From Girardinichthys multiradiatus (lineage: Eukaryota; Chordata; Actinopteri; Cyprinodontiformes; Goodeidae): a stretch of 64,000 nucleotides of DNA. The notes under the pieces were generated by a model, which searched no databases, was not told where the DNA came from, and saw only the letters and a program-made list of their open reading frames with translations. The position numbers and the translations under genes are program-made. The stretch is taken from the NCBI RefSeq assembly GCF_021462225.1, contig NC_061800.1, positions 14,554,749 to 14,618,748 of the forward strand, given 5' to 3'. Below are positions 11,743 through 23,182 of the stretch, one piece after another (within the stretch, counting starts at the first letter, position 1; every line of letters begins with the position of its first letter).

Positions 11743-13651
11743 TTTGCCAACAAAAGTGGTGAAATATCCACTCCGAATTATGCTGGAGGCACGTTGATGT
11801 CGAGTAAAGGTTTCTTGCTTTATTGCCTCAGCAACTCGCTAAGGAACTTTTGAAAATATGTTTGAGCCAGTCTATGGATAATTTAAGAGAAAATCCACAG
11901 TGAATTATTATAAATCTAAAATGATTAATCATGGCAGTGCATCTGTAATTTGGCCATAAAGATAGCTGTAGATCTTAAATGAGCTGTTACTGCTGCCCTC
12001 ACACCCTTTAAAAGAGTTCATTAAATGACAACTGAGCACACTTCATCTAGATGTACAGTGAGCAGCTGTGCTTTTTGTAGAAAGAATACATTGTAAAGCT
12101 GAATACTTTTGCTGTCTGTAGGTATTAAAACATAGATGGAACAGTATTTTCATAAATCCAGCTGTTAGCGTACTAGTTCTCTGTACACTGTAAAACATAC
12201 CTTTTCCTATCTTCTGTTTGGTACATAGACAAAAAAAAAAAACATGCAATGGGAAACCACAGCAGTTTGGAATATTAATATTAGTTCACAGTACAGAACC
12301 TCAGAGAGGACAACCGGGATGGGCTCTGTAACTCAAGAAGGGAAATCGAGAAGTGTGTGAGAGGACAAGCAGTGGCACAGTCGGGCCAAGATGAAGCAGA
12401 TGAAGAAGCGTCATCCCACATGATGAGCGTAATCCCTGTGGTGCTGCGCCTCAGAGAGCAGCAGTGTAGCGACAGCAAACAGCATAGCAGATGTCAAACA
12501 GCTTTTCCATCACTTTCCCGGGCTTTTAAGCAGATTCCAACCATATGGGTTGCATCCATTAGTGCAATTGACTGTATTTCTTTCAGCGGACCCTTTGCTC
12601 TGCTCTCTTGACATTATGCGCAGCAACCCACCGTCAGAGTAGGGTTCCTAAATAGTCTGGATAGTGTCAGAGTCTCTGAAGCAGAAAGGCAAGCTGCAGC
12701 TACAGCTGAACCACAAGCCCTAAGTTTCACTTCTTATGTCAAACTGTCTTTTTGAGTTTGTAAAGTGCAAATTATTGTGGCTGTCCCCCAACAGCGGCAT
12801 CTTATTTTTCTGTGGTTTCCCTCGGATGGGATTTGCTTATTGTCAGCTCACTGCGGGGCTCGCTTGCCTTCACTTTCTTTCAACCTTGTCTCTATCAGAG
12901 GCATCAGACCAAAATGTGAAAAAACTCCTTTTATTAAAGTCTGGAGGCTGTGTTACTCCATAGCCTGGGAGTCAGTGAATGAGCCACCTGTTTGACTTCC
13001 CTGTGTTTTCACCCAGAACTCATTTAGAGCTCCACAGCACTTTCCTACCCTGTGGTAATAATGGAACACTTTAGTTGTTTCAAAGACCTGAAGAGGATCT
13101 CACCATTCAAAGCAAAAGCCAAAGTAAAATAAATCCGAGCAGACTCAAAAACAGCTTGTAAAACCAGCCTCCAAAGGTTGCTACCAAGTATTAAAAATAC
13201 ATTTTGTGTCTTACACTGCCCTCTTTATACTCGGCCGTGGATGCACTGCTGAGATCACATCTAGTTTTAAGGGGTTTTTATATTTTTCTTAAAGCAGATT
13301 TTTGGGACTGTTCAACAAGAACAACCATCTTTGTAAACCTTTAAAGTCATAAAATTGGAAATTGTTTAACCTCTTACATGATTGACATAAGACGGAGTTG
13401 TGTTTTATCCATCCATTTGTCCATTGTCTATCTGAGATCAGGGCATGGATTTTCCACTGGGAAAACCCAGCCATCCTTCTTATCCAGACTCCCTCCAGTG
13501 ACACCCTCAGCTCCTTCTGCAGCATCCAAAGGCGTTTCCATGCCAGAAGGGATATACAGTCCCTCCATTCAGTTTTGGCAGTGCGTTAGGGCCTCCTCTA
13601 AGTGTGATGATCTGCCCGGAAAATCTCCCAAGAGAGACCCCCAGAAGGCAT

Positions 13652-15402
13652 TGTTAGGATTATGAATCTGAGAATATTATTTAATATTTAATATTAATAT
13701 TTTATCAAATAATATTTCGGTCTGTTAATGGTTGTCCTGTGAATACCAGCCCAGTAAGGCGATGGTATTAGGACAAAATAGAAAGGTGTGAGACGAGCTC
13801 TGGCATTATTGAACAGAATAAACTCTGTACATATATGGAATGAATTTCTTAAAATACAAGAATTTATTAACAAAAATAAGTCAACTCAAAGTCAAACATA
13901 TTTCAATCAACAAACTCTTTACTATGCTAAAACAATCCAACTAAACTACCAAGCAGAATTAAAGAATAACGAAGACTAATGGGCTATGTACAATATAAAC
14001 AAGTTGATTAAAGATGATTGGAAATTATGACCAAAAAGAGTGATGCAACATTACCATGCAATGTTTATGTTTGAGAATCAAGGATTATCTTGAAGAATCT
14101 GGAAATTAAGTTAAGTTAGTCTTGGAACCAACTTAAGCAATAATCAGCAAACATTTAGACAACCCTTCACAATACAAGATCAGATAAAATATTATTTTAA
14201 TAAAATAATGTTTTAAATAATGATCTGCTGAATAAAACTAACCTTCTGGATGATTAATTCTCAACGGTGTCTAATTAGCTGCCTTCATTTATTGAAATAA
14301 AATTTAAAGAAATATTAAGGGAGTATTTGGAAAAGAGCCAAATCTTTCTGGAGAAATGCGGCTTAATGGTGTTTACTTAGTTATCAATTTAGTAAAATTA
14401 TGTTTAGGGGCTATTATTCACTATCTTGAAAACTAACAACCTTTCTGTTAAATACTCTTTAGTAGCAAGCGCGTGTTCTTGCAGCCAACAAAAGAAGCTT
14501 ATAGCTTAGCACCAGATTCAAACACACCTTTAAAAATACCGTTAATAAAAGGGTTAAAATGCATATGCGCGGACGGCGCGTTATGATCAACCTTCTGTTC
14601 AAAATCACTCTTCAAGTAAAGTTTGTCTTAACTTTAAAAACACACAAACAAAGAACACAACCTGAACACGTGTGCTGCAGATATTCTGCTAGCACCCAGA
14701 TAGCTGAGTTCAACACAAACAAAACCAAACTTCATAAAATGAAAAACGTTTAGATCATTTCATTCTAAATCTTTATTGTTCTGCCCAAACCTAACCTCTG
14801 ACCATGCTGAGGAGTTGTCCGGGTGATGACGAAGTTTGAAGAGAGCTCCGTGAATGAAGCGATTAGCTGCCAGCTAACCTCCGGAGCAGCAGCTTGGCGG
14901 CCCGTTCTGTCCGCTGACCACACTGCACGTTGTCCTTCCTTGGGAAACTGCTGCGCTCGGCGTCGTGCTGGGAACTCTCTGGAAACAGTTCGCTTCTGCA
15001 GATCTCAGGGAGAACAGTCAAGCAATGCTTGTACCTTGATTACCCCGTTCATGAATGAAAATCACTGGATACGCAGACAGTGATTTATTTCTACTTATCT
15101 TGTGCATATGACTGCATGATCTTATGACACCCTTGGATCCAGTTGAAGAGTTTATGTCTGTTTGTCAGCAAAGAGACATTAGCGCGCTGTCTCCTCCTAT
15201 CCGGATGATCACCGGCGTGGAAGATTGATCGGAGTGGACCATTGGAAGGGGGTGCTTTTATGCAGCCAGTGGCATCATGGGATGTCCGCTGCTACTGTTT
15301 GCTTGGCTGTGCCGGAAATAGGTTAATGCAATTTATTTTGAAAGTTCCAGAAAAGTTTGTACCAGAGTTTAATGTTGAAATCCATGGCTGTGGGTCCCAA
15401 CA
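13652..15402 (-). repeat. Probable solo LTR of an LTR retroelement
   Basis: On the minus strand the unit begins TGTTGGGACC and ends ATAATCCTAACA. The terminal short inverted repeats TGTTGGGA/TCCTAACA give the 5'-TG...CA-3' ends typical of LTRs. A TATA-like gcataaaagc lies at about 15250-15267 on the minus strand. The bases just outside are gcat and gcaa, a near-match for a 4-bp target duplication. The unit is 1751 bp. I saw no gag-pol reading frame next to it and no second copy, so it would be a recombined solo LTR. The GC-rich patch 14820-15040 belongs to this unit. Confidence 0.55.
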
Positions 15403-15657
15403 GCAACCTGATTAGATGCCTGAACCACCTCAGCTGACTCTTTTTCGTACAGAGAAGGTCCTCTTTAAGCTCTCCTCAAATGACAGAGGACTATGTCTCT
15501 AAGGGTTTGTCCAGCCACTCTACAGAGGAGGCTCATTTCAGCAGCTTGTATCCAGGATCTTGTTCTTTTGGTGATAATTCATGACCATAGTTAAGGGTTG
15601 GAATGTACAGGGGTTGGACAATGAAACTGAAACACCTGGTTTTAGACCACAATAATT

Positions 15658-16623
15658 TATTAGTATGGTGTAGGGCCTCCTTTTGCGGCCAATACAGCAT
15701 CAATTCGTCTTGGGAATGACATATACAAGTCCTGCGCAGTGGTCAGAGGGATTTTAAGCCATTCTTCTTGCAGGATAGTGGCCAGGTCACTACGTGATAC
15801 TGGTGGAGGAAAACGTTTCCTGACTCGCTCCTCCAAAACACCCCAAAGTGGCTAAATAATATTTAGATTTGGTGACTGTGCAGGCCATGGGAGATGTTCA
15901 ACTTCACTTTCATGTTCATCAAACCAATCTTTCACCAGTCTTGCTGTGTTTATTGGTGCATTGTCATCCTGATACACAGCACCGCCTTCAGGATTCAATG
16001 TTTGAACCATTGGATGCACATGGCCCTCAAGAATGGTTCGGTAGTCCTTCACATTGTCCACAGCCCAAGATTTGTGCTCCTTGCACCATTGAAACCAACG
16101 TGAGTGACCAAAGGTTTGGCTATAGCAGCCCGGCCGTGTGTATTGACCCTGTGGAGCTTCTGATGGACAGTTCTGGTGGAAACAGGAGAGTTGAGGTGCA
16201 CATTTAATTCTGCCGTGATTTGGGCAGCCTTGGTTTTTTGTTTTTTGGATACAATCCGGGTAGCACCCGAATATCCCTTTCATATAGCTTCCTCTTGCGT
16301 CCACAGTTAATCCTGTTGGATGTGGTTCGTCCTTCTTGGTGGTATGCTGACATTATGCTGTAAGACGGAGCGCTACAGGAGATCCTTCCTGCCCAGAGCC
16401 ATCAGCATCTACAACAGCTCTTTGAGGAAACCTTCATAATATGAGCTACAACAACATTTAATTTCCTTTTGGGATTAATAAAGTATTTTTGAATTGAATT
16501 GAATTATCCTGGATACCGTGGCTCTTGATACATCACAAAGACTTGTTGTCTTGGTCACAGATGCGCCAGCAAGAAGTGCACCAACAATTTGTCCTCTTTT
16601 GAACTCTGGTATGTCACCCATTA
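15658..16623 (-). pseudogene. Broken Tc1 transposase, family A
   Basis: The minus-strand frame starts near 16623 with the MGDIPEFKRGQIVGA-type N-terminus, which is then split by the LINE tail at 16356-16503. The longest open piece (15852-16304) keeps HNRW-like HTH-to-DDE linker sequence (WCKEHKSWAVDNVK). It then jumps directly to a segment ending HPMVQTLNPEG, so the VLFSDES region with the first catalytic Asp is missing when compared with copy 2 at 29746-30512. The second Asp survives in YQDDNAP. At the third catalytic position, the expected E of NIIEPLW is a TAG codon at 15852-15854. Beyond the stop the frame continues PLWGVLEERVRKRFPPP to the family's normal C-terminus (AAKGGPTPY). Confidence 0.85.
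16356..16503 (+). mobile_element. LINE 3' tail nested inside the Tc1 copy
   Basis: Relative to the undisturbed family copy at 29746-30512, about 148 bases are inserted here. On the + strand they read KTERYRRSFLPRAISIYNSS, a typical fish LINE ORF2 C-terminus, followed by a stop. A short 3' UTR with 'attaataaagtattttt' and a (gaatt)n tail follow. The sequence atta stands on both sides, consistent with a short target duplication. This is an extremely 5'-truncated LINE insertion that postdates the Tc1 element. Confidence 0.8.
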
Positions 16624-18249
16624 TGTTGTGTGCATTTCAATATTTTGAGCAAAACTGTGCTCTTACCCTGCTAATTGAACCTTCACACTCTGCTCTTACT
16701 GGTGCAATGTGCAATCAATGAAGACTGGCTACCAGGCTGGTCCAATTTAGCCATGAAACCTCCCACACTAAAATGACAGGTGTTTCAGTTTCATTGTCCA
16801 ACCCACAGGAGCGTTTTTCTTTTTTTGTTTACTCTTACTTCCAGATGGGATACTAAAGAAATGCAAGCATTACCGCAGATGAAGGCTCAATTCATCTGAA
16901 TAAGACACCAAGCTATTTGACCTTCATCATTTGACACAGAGACTGATCCATGGCATCAAACGTAGAGAAATGACTGTCATCACTTGTATTTCAAATGTAA
17001 CTAATTATCAGTTTCAGTACATAATGCTTACAGTAAAACTCTGAAAGTTGGGGCTCATGTTTTGTGCGTCGCTATCATTGCCCTCCTGGCACAGTCATCC
17101 ATCCTGTTTGGACTGCCAAAGCAACATTAGGATTTCAAAGCCAGATTCTCCAAGCAATTATTGTAATTCTCAATATGTGCAGTTTCATTTCCAAAAAGGA
17201 TGGAAAGCTGTGTAAAAACATTATCAAAACAGAACACATTTAAAAGTATTTGCTTTATTTGTTTGGGAGCAGAACAATAAATGTACGAAGGGTTTTAATT
17301 CAGATGTTTTTGTTGTCCTTTTTTATACTGTTTAATTGTAACTAGTGCAGTTTTTTTTTACATTATTGTGTATGAAAAAAGCATCACAAATCACATGGTA
17401 GCTCAGTATTTTGATAATTCTCAGAAGGTAGCACTTTGTGCCATGTAGTCATTATTTCAAAGGTATCATGATTTGTAGTATTTTGAATATGTATTCCTAA
17501 GTTTGCATTTCTGTTAGTGCTTTACTATGTTTAGCTAATGATAGTTTCCTGTGTTCCTTGATTTACCCAGTACCTTCACTCAATCTATCAGCTGAGGAGC
17601 CGTCTCTCATCAAATAATTAACTTTCCTGTCTTACAATTCAGTATTCAGGATCCCCAGCATAAATAGCCTTTTGTTTTACGCAGTCTGTGATGGATCCAC
17701 TGTTGATCCCACCAGCCCATTATAACGGCTATTATATCGTTAAGTGACTATAAGGAAACTGCAGCTATTCAATTAAAGGGTTCTCACTATTGGTTTGTGA
17801 AGTGTGTAACTCTTCTTACCCCAGTAGCTACAATGACCTCTTAAAAGTCTGCACATACATGTTAAAATCCCACAGTTTTGATGTTTAACAAGTTGAAATC
17901 ATGAAAAATAAATTTTAAACATTTTCCAATTAATGTGAAATAGGTCCTGTGCCGTCCAACTAAAAACCAACAGTCTGTTTGGGGCGGAAATGTGAAAGAC
18001 AAAAAGGAACATTAACCTGATTGCATAAATCGGTGCACCCTCAAACTACTACGTTGTTGATACATCTTTTGATTTCATTGATACATTCAATATTAAGGAG
18101 TTCACATCTGGTATCGATTGCAGTAACTCACTTAAGTAACTCGCCTAGTAAACTGGAGACCACAGAGAGATCAAAATAGTCTTGTACAAATTCAACAGTC
18201 AGGAGAAACGTAGAAAATAATCTATTATATAAATGTGGACTGTGGTACA

Positions 18250-18960
18250 GTAAAGGCAGTCATCATTAATTTGAGAAAACTTAGGACAACAGTGAAAAAA
18301 AACTGGATGTATTTCCAAAATTTGTGAAAATGGAAACTGGTCAGGAAAGCCATCAAAAGTCAGACATTCTGAAGAAGCTGCAGCAATTTTTACAAGAAAT
18401 GATTGTGTTCTGTATGTGACAAGAATCAACTGCATTCTTTATATGTCTGGACTAAATAGTAAAGTTGCCATACATAAGCCTTTTCTTCTAAAAAAAAACA
18501 ACATCTAAGCCTGGCAAAAATCACCCAAACACTTATGGGAGCATGTTATGTTCTGAACCCAAACTTTTTGAACCAAAGAGTCCAAAATATAGCCTATGTT
18601 TGGCACAGAGACAGCACTGGGCATCACAAAAAGACACGGTGGTGTCAGCATCATAACCAGAAAAAAATAAGATGTGGAAATGGCTAACCAGAGTCCTGAA
18701 CTACGTCTAACAGAAAATCCGTTGAGAGTTGAGACAAAAGACGAGAGATCTGATAGATTTGGAGAATTTTGTAAGGCAGAGTTGGCAAATATTAACTAGG
18801 CAAGCTGTGACATGCTGATGGACCCCTAGAAAGAAGACCAGATGCTGAAATTAACTCAAAAGGTGTTTCCACAAAGTATTAGTTGAGGGCGTGCGCACTT
18901 TTTCAATTTCAAAAGGGTTGTTGCACCTTTTTTACTTTATTAGATTTTTCCCTCAAAAGC
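18250..18960 (+). mobile_element. Highly degenerate Tc1-like relic
   Basis: Near 18640 the + strand contains cacggtggtgtcagcatcat, which reads HGGVSII. This is the decayed form of the conserved HGGGSIM-WG segment of Tc1 transposases. The flanking sequence has the same tract order (transposase-like, then AT-rich tail) as better-preserved relics in the window. The ends were not resolved. Confidence 0.4.
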
Positions 18961-19208
18961 TATGTTAGATTACAGTTGTGTAATGTCTTTGCTCTTGTAC
19001 TTGTACTTTTCCTGCTTCTGATTCAATCAGTCATAATCATATTACCAGTAAATAAGTAGTGGTCTATCAGTCTCTTAGAACCCAGTCCATAGCAGCCCAG
19101 TGTGTAGTCAGACACCTAAGCATACTACTGGCTAGTAGAGTATCAAGACAACAGCTTTAAACACACTCATTTTGCTGTAGTGTCCTCTTGCATGTTACGC
19201 CTATAAGG

Positions 19209-19211
<3 letters not shown>

Positions 19212-19282
<71 letters not shown>
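19212..19282. repeat. (TG)n microsatellite, about 35 units
   Basis: An uninterrupted tgtg run of 71 bases. The open frame of alternating Cys-Val across it is a product of the repeat, not a gene. Confidence 0.97.
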
Positions 19283-19283
<1 letters not shown>

Positions 19284-19605
19284 CCTGTCTTGGCATCACA
19301 ATGAGAACCATTTTCCCGATTTCACCATCAAATTGAGGACCGTTTGTACCAAAGTGAGGACATTTTGCTGGTCCTCACGACCTATTTTGCTAATGGCTAG
19401 GTTTAGGACTAAGGTATGAATTGACTTTAGGTTAAGGTTAGGGTTATGCATGCACTGGTAATGGTTAGGTTTAGGGTTATTGTCAGGGTTAGGGCATAGA
19501 AAGGGTTGAAAATGACTGAAAATCAATGGAAGTCAATGGGAGTCAACACATGGTCCTCACTACATATAGCAAAACAAGAGTGTGTATGTGTGTGTGTGTG
19601 TTTGC
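19283..19605. repeat. Dispersed repeat with TTAGGG-like motifs, bounded by GT tracts
   Basis: Between the long GT run and a second short GT run (19580-19602) lies a segment with a palindrome around 'gtgaggacattttgctggtc'. It also has many ggtta/gggtta words (ggttaggtttaggg, gggttagggca) and tcaatgggagtcaac. The layout resembles a dispersed fish repeat that carries its own microsatellite ends. The telomere-like words are interspersed with other sequence, so this is not a telomere array. Confidence 0.55.
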
Positions 19606-19903
19606 TCATAATCTGTTCAGTTTCCTCCAATATCCTCATCTTAAAACTGTCCACTGTCACTGTGCAGCAGTGATAGCGTAGATTAGCCTGCAGCCAAAGC
19701 AAGCCAGACACATAGCACCCGTTTAGTGTAGGCATAAAAGATAGGACTTCCATTAAGAGGATAAAAAACATTGCAGAATCAACTTCTTACATAGCTGCCT
19801 TATGCTGATTTCTGATATGCCTTCAAAAACATCCAGCACATGAGCTGTTCTGAATATCATTTTTACCATTTATTTTTCTTTTCTGTCCCCTTTGCTGTGA
19901 AAG

Positions 19904-20039
19904 CAATAGCATCGCAGCCTCGGCAGTGTGTGCCTTCAACCTGAGCGCCATCACCCAAGCCTTCAATGGGCCCTTCCGCTCCCAGGAAAATCCTCGCTCC
20001 ACCTGGCTTCCCACAGCCAACCCCATCCACAACTTCCAG
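19904..20039 (+). CDS. sema5b: sema5b exon: Sema domain, VNSIAAS...NFQ segment
   Basis: Semaphorin-5B is a single-pass membrane axon-guidance protein whose extracellular Sema propeller contacts plexins. This exon encodes SIAASAVCAFNLSAITQAFN and ends NPIHNFQ, a strongly conserved blade near the C-terminal part of the class 5 Sema propeller. The first base (c) completes a Val codon begun in an upstream exon, followed by 45 full codons. The 5' splice site is cag|gttggt and the 3' site is gtgaaag|caat. A second AG six bases downstream (caatag) would give an in-frame form lacking Asn-Ser. The exon before it is not in the window. Sequence wording (ENPRS-WLP-ANPI-NFQ) fits 5B and 5A about equally. 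Confidence 0.95.
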
Positions 20040-22862
20040 GTTGGTTTCACCACATAGCCTCTTTAGGGCTCAGTGATACATGCTAAATTATTATTTCAGC
20101 TGGGTAGCTGTGACCAAAGCAAAGACAAAACAGATCTATAAGTAAGTCCCTAACACGTTTTAGGGACTTATGTACGATGCCATGCCTTGGAAAAGAATTC
20201 ACGCCCCTTGAACTTTTCACATTTTCTTATCTTTCAACTACTAACTCTTTGTAATAGAGCAACACAAAGTAGTCCATAATTGTAATCTGGAAGGAAAAGA
20301 TAAATGGTTTTCACTTTTATCCATAAACAAAAATCTGATAAGTATTCTTGTGTTTTCACCTCCCCCACAAATTGTGCTGCAACTAAAGCTGAAAGTTGTC
20401 TGGGTTATATCTCTAACAACTTTGCACACAAAGAAACTGACGTTTTTAACCATTCTTTTATGCAAGAAAGCTGAAACTGACAGAATTCATGAAGACCATC
20501 GTTAAATTTAATTTCTTTTGTAGTATCAAAGTTTCTTAATTGGATTTATGTTTGGAGTTTGACTGGACCGTCCTAACACATGAACATGCTTTGACCTAAA
20601 CTTTTTATTTTAGTTCTGATGTATGTTAAGGTTCGCCATCTTTCTGGAAATTAAATTTCGACCCCAACCCCAAGTCTTTGCAGCCTCTAAAATATTTTCT
20701 TCAAGAATTGCAGTTTTTTTTTAACATAAATCCTGAACAGCATTCAAGTTCCTACTGAAGAAATACCTCATCATAGCCTGATACTGGCAGCAACATTTCA
20801 CCTTGACTTTGTCCCTATCCCATCTAATGTGTTCCTTAGTCTTCTTGATCCTGTCTGTTCTTTAATGTTATCTAAAAAGAACTGATTCAGAGAATAGCTA
20901 TATTTATACTGAGAATAAACTACAGCTGAACTCTATGTATCGTATGTGTAGTTAGTTGACTAAATTTTATTTAGGCATATTAGTCTAAAAGGGGAAGGAA
21001 TGCATACCCGTGCCTTATTTCTCAGATATCTAATTGTAAAACCATAAATAATTTTTCTTCCACTTATTACCACTTTCAATTACACACATTTTATTGGTCT
21101 ATCACATAAAATCCCAATGAAATGCACTTATATTTCTGAATGTAACATACCTAATTTTTGCCAATCACCTTAAGCCTTTTGCAATATATACACAAAAAAT
21201 CTCATTGTTTAAGGTTTTACCAATAAATCACATCTTTGTCATTTTATTTGTACAGCTGTCAGTTTGGGTGAAACTATTGCAATACAGCAAAGAAGAGGAA
21301 GAGGGTGTGTACACACAGAGTAGTAGTCATACAAATATGTGTCTGAATGCAAATACTAGTTATGGTGTCAGCAATACTGTGTAAGAAGGTCTGATACAGT
21401 TTGAGACTTTATAATTTGACCTGTTTATTTCAAAGAGGAATTAAATCACATCAAAGCAACAGCTCATGTAAACATGAACAAACAAGATCACTGTTACACA
21501 ATGTTTTAGGTGTGCATGTCAGGCTACATCAGAGACGGGGCACTCCTGTTTCCCAGGGCTGCATGTTTTAGATATTTTTCTGCTCAAATAGACATGACTG
21601 GCATGGATGGGTCATTAGTAGGCTCCTGCAGAACCTGGGGAGATCATTCAGCTGATTAAATCAGATGACTTGGTGCAGGGGCACAACTAAAATATGCAGG
21701 ACACCGGTTTCTGAGGACTGGAATCTCTGGGTCATAGTGGGGGTTACAATCATTCCCACACATGGCAATTAAGCTGATGTCTATGTAATGATTTAATCTA
21801 ACATCTCTAATTGGTATTGATAAAGCAATAAATTTAACTTTTAGTTTGTTGATGCATCTGTAAAAAGGATGCAGCAATCAGAATTTTGTGGCCTTTTCCA
21901 ATCTCGGGGCTTTTGAAAAAGATTTAGCCTTCTGATTCAGATTTCTATTTTTAGACTATAAAACGCAAGACATAAGAATTACATCAAAATATATATTTTT
22001 CCAGGGTACTTCAACAATTGGGTCATTAATTATTTATTATAGTTGCAGGGGCAATGCCACACCATGTGTGTGAGAGAGCAGTTAGTGTAAAACAACTTTT
22101 TAAAATTATTTTATCTAATATAGAGACAAAGTAATTATGGGGTTGACTTTTGAAGCTGTCGTTAGCATCAACTTTTAGCATTGCTGGTGTGGTTGGCATA
22201 ACTAATATAGCACCCTTACCTTAAATCAGAGATTTCTGAAGGGCTGCCGACATATCTAAATCCATGACGTTTCATCACAGGCAGAGAAGGAAACCTCTAG
22301 ATGATTAATGCTCTACTACATTCATTGTTCCTGTTGTCTGCTATCTCGCAGGCTGAATGAGTTTCAGACATCTCTCCACCTATTATAGAACGCATTGTTT
22401 CCATTTAAAACGTTTTAAATAAAGTAGAACCATGTGGTAGTGTTTAGATGACTGACCAAAGAAGACAAGGTGAAAGTAGGGTGATCACTAACTAATATTA
22501 AGTTTTTGGTGCATCTCTGATCTATTTTTTACATATAGTACCTTAAAATCAGAGCATTATTCACATACATCTGTCATGTTACATCCAAAAAGCAATTTTA
22601 GCTAAAATCCTCTCCTCAACACCTTTTTTATATGTGTCCAAAACATTAGTGAGGATAAATGCTAATTTTCCAACAAAGCTTGTAAGCTGCAGGACACATT
22701 GGGTATAATTTCTTGAAAATGATTGAAACAACAATCAATAACATGGTGTAATAATTCTATCATTTAAATATATTATGTTTTCTCATTTGGTTCACTATCT
22801 CACTTTCTATGTACAGTATCAATTTTACGTTCCCCTCTCAGCTATCTGTTTTTCCTCTATAG
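20040..22862 (+). other. sema5b: sema5b intron (2.8 kb, phase 0)
   Basis: This GT-AG intron joins NFQ to CGTI. It contains a short hairpin at 20143-20170 (taagtccctaa and its complement, 6-base loop) and a degenerate Tc1-type element at about 20177-21190. The rest (21190-22860) is AT-rich sequence in which I recognise nothing. Confidence 0.85.
20177..21190. mobile_element. Degenerate Tc1-like element
   Basis: The left end, near 'atgccttggaaaagaattca' with 'ccccttgaacttttcacatt', and the right end, 'aatcaccttaagccttttgc', resemble the inverted ends of the relic at 9653-10457. The typical subterminal phrases 'tattggtctatcacataaaa' and 'tcccaatgaaatgcac' are present. No transposase frame survives. 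Confidence 0.5.
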
Positions 22863-23070
22863 TGTGGTACTATAAATGACAAAGGTCCCAATGAGGGTTT
22901 GACGGAGCGCAGCCTTCAGGACGCACAGCGGCTTTACCTGATGAACGACGTGGTCCAGCCAGAGTCTGTCGATCCTCTCGTCATGCAGGATGATGTCCGC
23001 TTTTCCAACCTTGTTGTGGACATCGTTCAGGGCATGGACACCCTTTACCATGTTATGTACATCAGCACAG
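22863..23070 (+). CDS. sema5b: sema5b exon: Sema domain, CGTI...MYIST segment
   Basis: The exon opens with CGTINDKGPNEGLTERSLQD, continues LYLMNDVVQPES, then DDVRFSNLVVDIVQGMDTLY and ends HVMYIST plus one base of a Gly/Glu codon. It has 69 codons and ends in phase 1. The wording GPNE-LTERSLQDAQRL-LM is characteristic of semaphorin 5B; 5A has a different phrase before NLTERNLQDAQ. This is the main reason for the 5B call. Splice sites are ctctatag|tgtggt and agcacag|gttagg. It forms a late blade of the seven-bladed Sema propeller. The next intron is only 112 bases. Confidence 0.96.
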
Positions 23071-23182
23071 GTTAGGTTTGTCTCGACTAGAAATGTTGCC
23101 ATCTTTTAAGAGCGCTAAAACAAAAACTAGATTTTAAAAGACATGTTTTCTTTGTTTTTTTTGTTTGTTTGTTTTTAATTAG

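Larger units (their letters stand above)
15608..16806 (-). mobile_element. Tc1-like transposon, family A, copy 1 (internally deleted)
   Basis: The left end is caggggttggacaatgaaac preceded by TA (15606-15607). The right end is its inverted counterpart (gtttcagtttcattgtccaa), with the last bases mutated. The same family has copies at 29746-30512 and 46027-46172. The transposase runs on the minus strand. About 0.2-0.25 kb covering the first catalytic Asp is deleted, and a LINE tail is inserted at 16356-16503. The element is inactive. Confidence 0.9.
1..19903 (+). other. sema5b: 3' part of a large sema5b intron, no exon recognised
   Basis: I looked for the earlier Sema-domain exons (the signatures around the conserved cysteines and the sequence just before VNSIAAS) and saw none, so this stretch is probably a single intron that begins before the window. 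It holds the repeats listed separately: an L2-like LINE tail, two MITE-like elements, poly-C, a CR1/Rex1-type LINE, Tc1 relics, a solo LTR and a GT microsatellite. Parts with nothing recognisable include about 240-2300, 3700-4600, 5100-6070, 8230-9650, 10460-13650 and 16810-18250. The stretch 4630-4800 reads like a piece of an LTR retroelement, and 4920-5095 resembles the 3' tail of the Tc1 relic at 9653-10457. The best candidates for conserved non-coding DNA are 5380-5530 and 12290-12620, judged only by composition. Confidence 0.6.

Noticed and set aside
12357..12611. 84-residue + strand frame in a GC-balanced block
   Set aside because: No recognised domain, no fit to any semaphorin exon and no splice context of matching phase; kept only as possible non-coding conservation.
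14823..15083. 86-residue frame near CpG-rich sequence, possible first exon
   Set aside because: It lies wholly inside the probable solo LTR and shows no signal peptide or known domain.
19213..19419. Open frame of alternating Cys and Val
   Set aside because: It is a translation of the GT microsatellite and has no gene features.
19380..19500. Interstitial telomere repeat
   Set aside because: TTAGGG-like words are scattered and imperfect rather than in tandem.
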